NCBI RefSeq assembly: GCF_022201045.2
Contig: NC_068558.1
Span: 1,426,001 to 1,490,000, forward strand
Length of the DNA: 64,000 nucleotides
Reading direction: 5' to 3'
Origin: Citrus sinensis
Taxonomy: Eukaryota; Streptophyta; Magnoliopsida; Sapindales; Rutaceae
Numbering within the stretch: position 1 is the stretch's first letter; each line of letters opens with the position of its first letter. Positions 51,528-61,204 of this stretch are shown one piece after another. Below the pieces are notes generated by a model, which saw only the letters and a list, made by a program, of their open reading frames with translations, had not been told where the DNA came from and did no database searches. A program made the translations under genes and the position numbers.

Positions 51528-54423
51528 ATGGCCTTCGCGTTGAGTAACCAAGTGCAATTGTTGTCCAAGATTGCAGCCGGCAATGGCCATGGTGAAGATT
51601 CTCCGTATTTCGATGGCTGGAAGGCTTTCGAAAGTGATCCTTATCATCCCACCAAGAATCCTAATGGGGTTATCCAGATGGGTCTAGCTGAGAACCTGGT
51701 AAAAAACTTATTATGACTAATTAATTAATTAATTAAGTTCATCCAAAGCGCAAAACTAGCCACCTAGCTGCTGCTTCTAACTTCTTTAATTTGTTGATTA
51801 TTGAAATCGCAGCTTTGCCATGAATTGGTTGAAGACTGGCTCATGAACAACCCAAAGGCCTCCATTTGCTCAGCTGAAGGCCTAAATGAATTCAAGGGTA
51901 TAGCTATCTTTCAGGATTATCACGGCTTGCCAGAGTTCAGAAATGTATGCAACAAACCTAGCCTTCTACTGAATTAACTCTCTCTAAGTTGGATTGTTAC
52001 GTTTAATTAAACGTTTTATACATGGTTCTTAATTAATTTATAATACGATTAATATTAATTCTACAGGCTGTTGCAAAATTTATGGGGAAAGTGAGAGGGA
52101 ACAGAATTACATTCGATCCCGACCGTATTGTTATGAGTGGTGGAGCAACCGGAGCTCATGAGACGGTTGCTTTCTGCTTAGCCGACCCCGGCGACGCATT
52201 CTTAGTACCCACTCCCTATTATCCAGGGTATGTTGTTGATTCATTATTTTAATTTCCTGTTTGATTTTGACTTTGTTTTCTGCTTGAATATTTTATTGTT
52301 GCTATGACTAATAGCAGAGATTGCATGATGTAGGTCAGCGGTTTAATGATTACAGCACTTCCTAATTAAACACACATTTGAAAGTATAAAGTCTTTTTTT
52401 CTTTTTCTTTTTCTTTTTTTTAAGAAATAATATTTGCATATGATATTACACATTCGATTGAATTTTATCATTAAAAATAATAAATATTTCATTATAAAAT
52501 AAATTTATTCACTTTAATATTTTTATTTTTATATATAAGTATTCTCATTTTATTTATCATATATAATTTTGCGTGTAAGTGTCTTATATCAATATTTTTC
52601 TTTTAAATAAATATACTCTTCGCTTATTAGAACCACACAACTGAGAAAATGCAAGAAATTAAAGGAGACATTAGCTCTATCAAATCAAGATTTAGATTAA
52701 TGAATCAAGTCAAGGTTACTTTAGTCAATCACTTTGCTTGCATTCTTAATGTATTAAAATTTATTGGGGAACTAAAACCTGATTAAACCCTAACAAACAA
52801 AAGGAGGTTGTTTTTTGGTATTTTTTTTTCTTTTACAAAAAACCCAAAACATCTAAGGATTTAATTTTTGTACATATATCGTTGATCTACCTAATTGTAT
52901 AGCACCAAATTTTCAGTGCCATATCTTAACCTTTTGACAAACATGTATTATTGGTGGGGACGAGCAAACAGCCAATTTATTCTAAGCGATGAATTATACC
53001 GATTCTCTTTCATCATACACGGACAGTTTCAGGAATCATGTCCATTGTCCAATACAATAATTGATAACACTACTCGAGGAAGATGAGGCCCCACCTTCCC
53101 ACAAATGCGATACCAATTTACCCGCCACTTGGGTCATTAGTTGACTCTTCCTTAAATGCATAAGGCTAATTGGCTTCCACCTATTTAAGAAACTATCAAT
53201 TATTAATAGCTGAATGCATAAAAACTCGTCCTTAATAGGCTTATAAATTAGTATGCGGGCATATATTTAAGTTCTTTAATTCGCAAAATTTCTTTTATAC
53301 CACAAGAGGTACAGGAGATCTAAATTTAAATTTTTGGCACATTAATTAATTAGAATAACTTCAAGATAATTTCTCTGTCTTCTAATTCATTCAAGTTGGA
53401 TTATATTACTAAAAGAATTTGTGATTCTAATGCAGATTTGATCGAGATTTGAGATGGAGAACAGGAGTTCAACTTGTTCCAGTTGTATGTGACAGCTCTA
53501 ACGATTTCAAGGTCACCATGGAAGCCTTAGAAGCGGCTTATGAAAAAGCCCAAGAATCCAACATCAGAATAAAGGGTGTCCTTATTACCAATCCATCAAA
53601 CCCATTGGGCACTTTCTTAGACCGAGAAACCCTAAAAGATATAGTGAGCTTCATCAATGAAAAGAACATCCATTTAGTCTGTGATGAGATTTATGCTGCC
53701 ACAGTGTTCACCAAGGAGCCTAGTTTCGTTAGCATCGCGGAGATAATAGACCAAGACATTGCATGCAATCGCAATCTCATTCACATTGTATACAGTCTTT
53801 CTAAGGACATGGGATTCCCTGGCTTTAGGGTCGGTATCATTTACTCGTACAATGATCAAGTAGTGAGCTGTGCTCGCAAAATGTCTAGCTTTGGACTTGT
53901 ATCCTCACAAACCCAACATTTAATCGCAACAATGTTATCGGATGATCAGTTTGTGGAGAAGTTCATCGCCGAGAGTGCTAAAAGAATAGCAGAAAGGCAT
54001 AAGGCATTCACTTGGGGACTTTCCCAAGTGGGCATTGGGTGTTTAAAGAGCAATGCTGGCCTGTTCCTATGGATGGATTTGCATCATCTTCTGAAGGAGC
54101 AAACATACGAAGCTGAGATGGCGTTATGGCGAGTGATAATTAACGAAGTCAAGCTTAATGTTTCTCCTGGATCTTCTTTTCACTGCCCGAATCCAGGGTG
54201 GTTTAGAGTTTGCTTCGCCAACATGGATGATCGGACGATGGAAATTGCTCTATCAAGAATTACAAGCTTTATGCTTAAGAATGTGGAAGCCAAGGTGCCT
54301 AATAAGAAGAAACTTTGCTGGCAAAGAAGCCTTCGGCTCAGCATGTCATCTCGAAGGATGGATGACTTCATGGCTTCACCATGCATGTCTCCTCAATCAC
54401 CTCTTGTTCAGGCCCGGACTTAA
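51528..54423 (+). CDS. ACS: 1-aminocyclopropane-1-carboxylate (ACC) synthase, type 1
   Basis: Four exons: 51528-51698, 51813-51944, 52067-52227, 53436-54423; 483 residues, the usual size and the typical four-exon layout. Box features in order: [84 protein letters not shown] and [25 protein letters not shown] carries the PLP-binding lysine. The enzyme makes ACC from S-adenosylmethionine in the cytosol, the limiting step of ethylene synthesis. The C-terminal tail has [11 protein letters not shown], a CDPK-type site, and three Ser-Pro pairs in [15 protein letters not shown]-type sites; having both marks a type 1 isoform stabilised by phosphorylation, like ACS2/ACS6. Intron 3 is 1.2 kb and AT-rich. 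Confidence 0.96.
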
Positions 54424-57400
54424 GTGCAATAATAATTGGAGCTACACGTTCGTATGACCAAGTCAAGTGTAATTGAGGCAATTTAGTTCAATTATTTTTT
54501 TCATTTTGTTCGTAACTAAGAGAAACAATGGCTCATGCATTTTTTTTTCCTCCCTGTGTGGAGTCGACCAGAATTGTAGTCCTTCGTTTGGGATTTTTTA
54601 TGCTTCGTGCATTTGTAATTCTTTTTAAAATTATTGTACTGTTCGTGTGTATTTTTTCGTTGGTGAAAAAGTCTATCATTTGTAAGTCGACGGTTGTATC
54701 TGTATTCAATCAATTATGATCCGTAATTCCAAAATTCAAGATTCATTTGCCTGCAGTTTAGCAATTATCATGGATGAGAAAATTCTTTAGTACTCTTGGA
54801 GCATTGTATCTTATCCTTTCATTACTTGTCAGGTATGTGCAAATTTTATTACGATTGGTTGAAGTATACATGTGATAGAAAATGAATGAGAAATAAGTAC
54901 TGTTTATTATTTAATAGGTATTCGTTAGTATTAGACTAAAAATACCAACCAGTTTATACAATCAATTTGCAATAATAATAATAAAAAGTCAAAGTCAACT
55001 ATCAAGTGAAGTATTTATAATTTCTTTTAAAGAATTTATAAGTTAAATAAGAAAAACAAAATTTGGTTTGCATTATTGCCTTTCCCGTCGCTTTCGTGAT
55101 CATTAAAGTATGTTGTGGTCGAAAGGGATAAGGATGCCTGCATGGCTCTTCATCTCTTCGATCCACCATGTTATTATTAATCAAAGGTTTTATGGTTAGT
55201 GTGAATTAACAAGATCTTAATTACGTGATGAATTTGGTTCCATCGATATCATAATCAGATCAATCCTCTTGTCTTCTTATTCTTCTTCCTTGTTTGTACC
55301 TTTTTTTATTTTCCCTTTCTGTTTTAACTTTTAGGTAACATTACAATTACATTGCTAGGGTCGTATTCTTTTATTTCCGTTCCAGCTGCGAACTGTATGA
55401 TAAATTAAGGACATCCGAAGACATCTAATGTCAGCAATCACATATCAAATAGGTAGCCGCCTAGTCGGTGGGATCATTATAATAAATTAATCATTATTGT
55501 GCATGCTCTCGTCATGCTCTTTCTAATTATGAACCGTCATTGTCATTACACGAGTACAGGTCATCGATGAAAGGGTATATGTATAAAGAAGAAATAAAAG
55601 AGCAAGGTTTGAATATGTTTTTGGGTGTTATTAAGTTACATTATAACGTCACCCCCAATGATAATATTTAATAATTCAAAAATGGTATCAAATAAATTGT
55701 ATGTGATGCGGAATATTTAACTGATGCTGAATGTTTAACACACCCTCTCAATTTGGGGCACGGGCATGCCTAAATGAGAACGAAACACTGCCAGGATCTT
55801 GAAAAAAATGAAGGCGTGAGCCGTGAAGTAAAGACTGCCCAAATTTAGGTTTGGGAGGTGTACAACAAAGCCCTAAAGCTTCCATGGCAATTAAATTACT
55901 AGATTTGAAGTTCTTAATCCAAAAAAATTAAGTAGATAATTAATTAGTTATTGGGTTAATCTTCAGCCGTTGATAATTAAAATGAACGACTCTTATCCAT
56001 TTGCCCTTCCAGGGTTGACCACTACATTCATTTAGTGATATGTACAGAACGGGGCTTCACCTTGCAACTTGTGATTGTAATTTAAGCCCTCAGAAAGAAG
56101 ATTGTGACTCAATGACAAATTAAATAATCTTTATGAACCTTTTAAAAAGGAAAAAAATTCGTTTTGAACAATTCGTGGTTCCAGATACAACAGCTAATTA
56201 AAAAGTATGTTTTTGTTAACCCTCCTTCAAAGAAGACAAATATACTTAATTACATAGGCATCCTTAAAAGACCGCAGCGAAGCTTAATTATTATTAATTG
56301 GATTGTCTTACGTACGACTTGAGAAAAGACAATTTGACTTGTTCTTTGGAGAAATCACTTTTTCCTCTGCCAATTGTTCGTTTTGATTAATTTTATATAT
56401 TTTCCTTATTCCACAAGATTGATTGTCTTATGATTGATCAGCAATTTCAGAAACACAAGATAATAATGCTAGTTAATTTTCTTTCATTAAATTTAAAGCA
56501 GTGTGCGCCCATTGCGTATTCTGTTTCCAGAAGTCAAAGTCACGGCACTGCCATTAATTCTCGACGACTCTACAGAGCCCATGAAATTCAATATTAAAAT
56601 GATAAAATGTTCTATTGGTCAGGGTTATAGTGTTAATTAAAAAATATTCATAAATTTTCAATTAGCACTATGAATCCTATTGAACGTAACATTGTGTTTA
56701 TCGTCATTTGATCAAAATATTTTTGTATCAAATATCAGTTTACGTTCAAAATTCGAATGGTCATTCCATCTTTAAGAAAACCACTACATGAACAGCGAGA
56801 AGTTTTTAGGACTCCGTATAAGAGAAAATTTTACTCTATGGATAATGACAATCAATTATTATGATAAACTTGTTAATGTCACATATAAGAACTTCAATTT
56901 TATCATTGTTATCAATTAGTTTGATGAAATAGACAGATACTTTACCCTTTTTTTCAGTCTAATAGAGAGGTTTAGGTTATTTTAACTTAAAATTTTGATT
57001 TAAAATTTTAACACAAATTTAATGCTACTTGTTGAATTTAAATCCCTACCATTTTAATAAATGTTGAACATAAAATTTTGATAGATAAATTGATCTTGTT
57101 AAATGTTAATTCGACCTCAATTATTTAGTAGTATAGTATAATCTTTATAAATTAATAACTTCTATTATATAATTTATTTTCAGCCCCTTGCACTAATAGG
57201 CTAAATTTATACTTCCAATAAACTAACAAGATAATTTTTTTAAAAAAACTTATATAACTCTATGTTTCCATCCATATTACAAATAAATAATCTGCTAAAA
57301 CGGAAAATATAATTTTTCATGATGTTTAATTAAATAAAATATGCCTTTATTGTTACTTTTTTCCTTAAATTTTAAATATCCTTGGATTTCATCTCTAATT

Positions 57401-58651
57401 TTACTTATTGCTTCTAGAAATTCTAGAGTTCGAATCCTCAAATTGAAAGAATTTTGATTTTTTTGGTTAATTTATTTCTATATTTAGTGGATTGATTCAT
57501 TTTTAATTGATTAGATTGGTAAAATGTAATGAAATTTTTAGTTGATTAAATATATATTCATGAAATTGTATGTAATTGATTATTAATTTAGCAGTTAATT
57601 AATACCTCTTTAAATTAATAAATTTTTTTTGGTGCCAAAATTATTAATTTATAAAAGTTCAACTGTAAATTGCATGAGAGCATTTTGTTAGTTCTATTAA
57701 TAATTAATCAAATTTTAAGTGAAAATAGTTCAACCCTCCTCTGCTAGTATACAATTAGAATTTTGTTGAGAGTTGAGACTCATAATCAATGTTGATCAGC
57801 ACACCAGCGATGAGTAAATACACTCTTAAAAATAGACCAAAAAGACAAGAATCTATCCCAAAATTTAGAAGAGAAAAAAAAATGATGGAACATAACAAAG
57901 AGAAATCGCTAATGAAGATACATAAAAGTCACACATAGTTAGGGACGCGCATTATTTCATAAGAATATGCATAAAGCCGGAGAAAATAAATACTCTAATG
58001 TGTAATATGTAAATGTACATCATTACTTTATGAAGTCTATTCCAGAAGTCAATGGTATTGGTTTGGTTTCTAGTTGCCGTGACTAAATCAATCCTTTAGT
58101 GGGTTTGTTGATCTCTCAAATGATTTTCTATTATTCAATCCCATAATATAATCTTTAACCAATCCTACTAGAATTTGAATTCAAAGCGTCAAGTACATGT
58201 CACAACCCACATGGATCGCAACCCCAACCGTAAACAAATAATCAGACTGTGTAGCCAACGTCACCTCTGCCGATTGTGGGACGGGGGGGGGGGGGGGGGG
58301 GGCGGTGTGTCGGGTGCGCATCACATATTTTAATATTTTGATGGGTAAAATGAAAAAGATCAATAACAAATGAACTATTAAGTAGCGTAAAAATATTGAA
58401 GTGGAAAATGAAATTTGATTTGATTGATTGATTCTAGTAGAGCTAATTACAAATTGCTCCTGGATCCGAAATTTGTTGATTGAACTCTCTCTGTAGTTTA
58501 CACGAACACACATATCCTTTATACTAATTAAGACACTGAACCTGAGGCAAAGGGCAACCCATTTCTATCAACTATAATCTACACAAAAATAAGTAAGAAA
58601 CCCCGGTGGGTTAATTTCCATGACCATATTATATCATTGATTGCAAAATCT
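54424..58651. other. Intergenic spacer, no gene seen
   Basis: A 4.2-kb AT-rich stretch between the 3' ends of the ACC synthase and HIPP genes. It holds a run of 20 G at 58283-58302 and a lone GAGTTCGAATCCTC B-box-like motif near 57426. No SINE borders, coding exons or RNA genes could be supported. Confidence 0.55.
58283..58302. repeat. Poly-G tract, 20 bases
   Basis: Twenty consecutive G on the plus strand, flanked by AC and CGGTGTGTCGGG. Long G-runs are rare in AT-rich plant spacers and can form quadruplexes or collect sequencing errors. Confidence 0.85.
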
Positions 58652-59467
58652 TTAAAATATAACACAACCATTAGGGTTTTCTTCAGCACTGACATAATAA
58701 TGTCTGGGCATGTAAGGATTGTAGGCTTGATATTGATAGGCCCTAATGAGCTCGGCTAGTTGTTGTTCATTGGGATTCTTCTTCTTATCGTCTTCCTTTT
58801 TTTTGTCTTCCTCTTTCTTTTTATCATCCGGTTTCTTCTCTTCTTTTGCCGGACCCACCGTCAAAATCTCCGCGTACCACTGTTTCTTCCTCAGCTTTTT
58901 CACCACATCAATGGGGTCAACGTCACCGACCACTGTTAATTTATTGTCCTTCATATCTATAGCAATGGATTCAATCCCTGAAGCAAATTGAAGAAAGTAA
59001 CCAAAGACATATACATATGTTATCATCGTGAAAAGGAAACAGAAACAGAAACAAAAGAGATGAATATTGATCGTCAGTAGTCAGCTGATGATGAAGGCCT
59101 AAATAGCTTATACCAATTGATTACCTGAAATGCTGGAAACTGCTTTCATGGCCTTCTGCTTTGCTTTGTCATCGTGTAAGTCCAGTTTCAACACCACTTT
59201 CTGCAACAAATTTAAACACAACATATTTAAAACTAAATTTTATTAACAAAGAGATAAACTGACCATCAACGACAAATTCTTAATAAATAAGACTAGGAAA
59301 TTAAAGCACAGTCCATCACAAAGCTAAAAGACTAATTTTATGACCAAAAAGACTGATTAAACTAAACTAACAAGAAAAAGACTCATGACTTTTCCAAGAA
59401 ACTGAGATTACTTAATTGGATAATTAGCTAATTTAATTAGATTAAGGGAAGGAAGTTTCACCTTCAT
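58652..59467 (-). CDS. Heavy metal-associated isoprenylated plant protein (HIPP)
   Basis: Three coding exons on the minus strand: 59467-59462, 59200-59125, 58977-58652; 135 residues. The first exon contributes only ATG AAG before a GTGAAA donor. The HMA fold follows: [20 protein letters not shown], then [22 protein letters not shown]. The metal-binding Cys-x-x-Cys of typical HMA domains is missing (LDLHDDKAK instead), as in a known subset. A Lys/Asp/Glu-rich linker ([14 protein letters not shown]) leads to [10 protein letters not shown] and the C-terminal CVIF, a CaaX box for prenylation. HIPPs bind metals or partner proteins at membranes and some serve as pathogen effector targets; this one probably does not bind metal through the usual site. 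Confidence 0.92.
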
Positions 59468-60329
59468 TGCGCTACTGGTTTTGTTTAAAGCTCGGACCTC
59501 TACTTGAAATGAAGATGATCGATCAGATAGAGACTGCACAAAAGAAATGAAGATCAACAAACAAACCAACCAACACAAAGAGAGGGCCAGAGAGAAATAA
59601 TTATTTATAAGAAGATCCAAGTATACATATTTAAGAAAAATAATCTATTATAAAACTAGAACAAGGTGCGGATATGTGTTGAAGGTTTAAGGGGAACATT
59701 GACAAATTTAACCCGCAGGGCTAATATCAACAAGCATATACGTAAGGCCAAAACTAGTCAATCAAACTACACTGCGAGTGTGAGGTTCCGAGCAAGCTAG
59801 CCTTGTGAAACAAGGAATTCATCAAACGTTGACGTTGAAGCTGAGACAAAGTCCTCTAGGTTTTATTTTGTCTGCGTTTCCTGTTTTGCTAGTTAGAAAA
59901 TGAATGCTATATTTTGTTGTACCATAAAAGCCTAATATGTTGTATGTCCATTTATATGGCCGTTTGAGAGTACAACTTCACCAAGCATAGTATGTAATGA
60001 TGGTGCGTTGCATGAAATTTATTTTCCCGAGGCCAAAAATATGAAACATGTGGAAGCCGTCCGTCCCGTGGTTTTTTGGCTGTTTGGTAATTTTACTAGT
60101 CGCCAACGCCAATGTCATAGTTTCTTGTCATTTTCTTTGGCAAACAAAGTTTCTCTGTAATTGAAAATTTGAATGGATAATTTTCACTTGCCACTTTTTT
60201 TTTTCGTTAATGTGTATCTCCTCACGATATAATAAATAAAGAATCCGAGTGACAGAATAGAACATTTTAAAATTTTTAATAGTAACCCAAAAAAAAAAAC
60301 TGAAAATGTGAGTAATAACATTTCATTAC
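59468..60329. other. Upstream region of the HIPP gene
   Basis: The HIPP 5' leader and promoter should lie here, ending where the retrotransposon starts. No motif could be assigned with confidence. Confidence 0.5.
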
Positions 60330-61126
60330 TGTTTGGGAGGGATACTGTTTGGGACAAATGCGTCGAAGGGACCAGGAATGACGAGCAGACATCTGATGGC
60401 GGAGTTCTGCGAACCGGTGTGTTCCGTTAAAGCCTGGCGCGTGGAAGAACAGGAGCAGAAACATCCTGCTCGTCCACGATGTTGTCGTCCGCAAGGCCAA
60501 TTCCTATAAAAGGCATGAGGCCATTCCGGCTAGAGATCGAGAGGCGAGGAGACCCGGTCGACGGCAGTTGGCAAGACGTGCTCTCCAGCACGAGAATCTA
60601 GGCACAACAGCCACGCTTTCCCCAGAACCGCGACGTAACACGCAAGGTCTCACAGAGCCGTGGCAGCCACGCTTTCCCCAGAACCGTGGCGTAACACGCA
60701 AGGTCTCACAGAGCCGTGCCAGCCACGCTTTCCCCTGAACCGTGGCGTAACACGCTAGATCCCATGTTTTGCCCATAACGCAGCAGTTGGAGTCCCATAC
60801 CGTCTCGAAAAGAGCGGAAGACTGAGATTCAGAGGAAGCCTATAAAAAGGTAGCCAACGAAGGTAAAAGGGTTGGCATTCTTGAAAAAAGGGGAGAAAAC
60901 CACAAGAAACGCCATAAGACCTGTGGCAAGCTTTTCCCGAACCTTCATATCTGACTTGAGCGTCGGAGGGTTTGCGCCGGGAAAACAACCGGCGTACTCT
61001 GACTTATCTGTGTACGCAGGGACCTCCGGAGAAGAAGCCTGGCGAGGAGACCTCCTGGTAGTGACGAAGTTGATCGAGCAGAGATCCTGATCGTAGAACG
61101 AGGAGAACCGGAATCTCGCATCAACA
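60330..61126 (+). mobile_element. 5' long terminal repeat of a Ty3/Gypsy retrotransposon
   Basis: The right end is well set: the sequence ends in CATCAACA directly before a primer-binding-like site. The left end is uncertain; TGTTTGGGAGG at 60330 or TGTTTGGGAC at 60346 both begin with TG. Two TATA-like motifs lie inside, TATAAAAG-like at 60505-60511 and TATAAAAAGG at 60841-60850. Three copies of a 56-bp unit lie between them. Base composition is far more GC-rich than the neighbouring spacer. Confidence 0.75.
60608..60755. repeat. 56-bp tandem repeat inside the LTR (2.6 copies)
   Basis: Units start with CAGCCACGCTTTCCCC at 60608, 60664 and 60720, a period of exactly 56. Each continues GAACCG(T/C)G(G/A)CGTAACACGC; the first two also share AAGGTCTCACAGAGCCGTG, while the third diverges after TAACACGC. 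Copies differ by only a few bases. Confidence 0.92.
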
Positions 61127-61129
61127 TTT

Positions 61130-61147
61130 TGGCGCCGTCTGTGGGGA
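61130..61147 (+). promoter_or_regulatory. Primer-binding site of the retrotransposon
   Basis: TGGCGCCGTCTGTGGGG starts three bases after the LTR end. This form, complementary to a tRNA 3' end, is usual in plant Gypsy elements. The exact tRNA was not determined. Confidence 0.75.
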
Positions 61148-61204
61148 TCCAGAGCAAAAAGCTTCTGTCGATAGCAAGAAGAGGGGGGGAGTAAGCGAAA
61201 GGCA

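Noticed and set aside
57426..57440. B-box-like GAGTTCGAATCCTC as a tRNA or SINE
   Set aside because: No A-box, cloverleaf, A tail or flanking duplication was found nearby.
58746..58991. Plus-strand Ser/Phe-rich frame
   Set aside because: It is the antisense of the Lys/Glu-rich linker of the HIPP gene.
60608..60755. Regular 56-bp repeats as a CRISPR array
   Set aside because: The whole unit repeats with no unique spacers, inside an LTR of a plant element.
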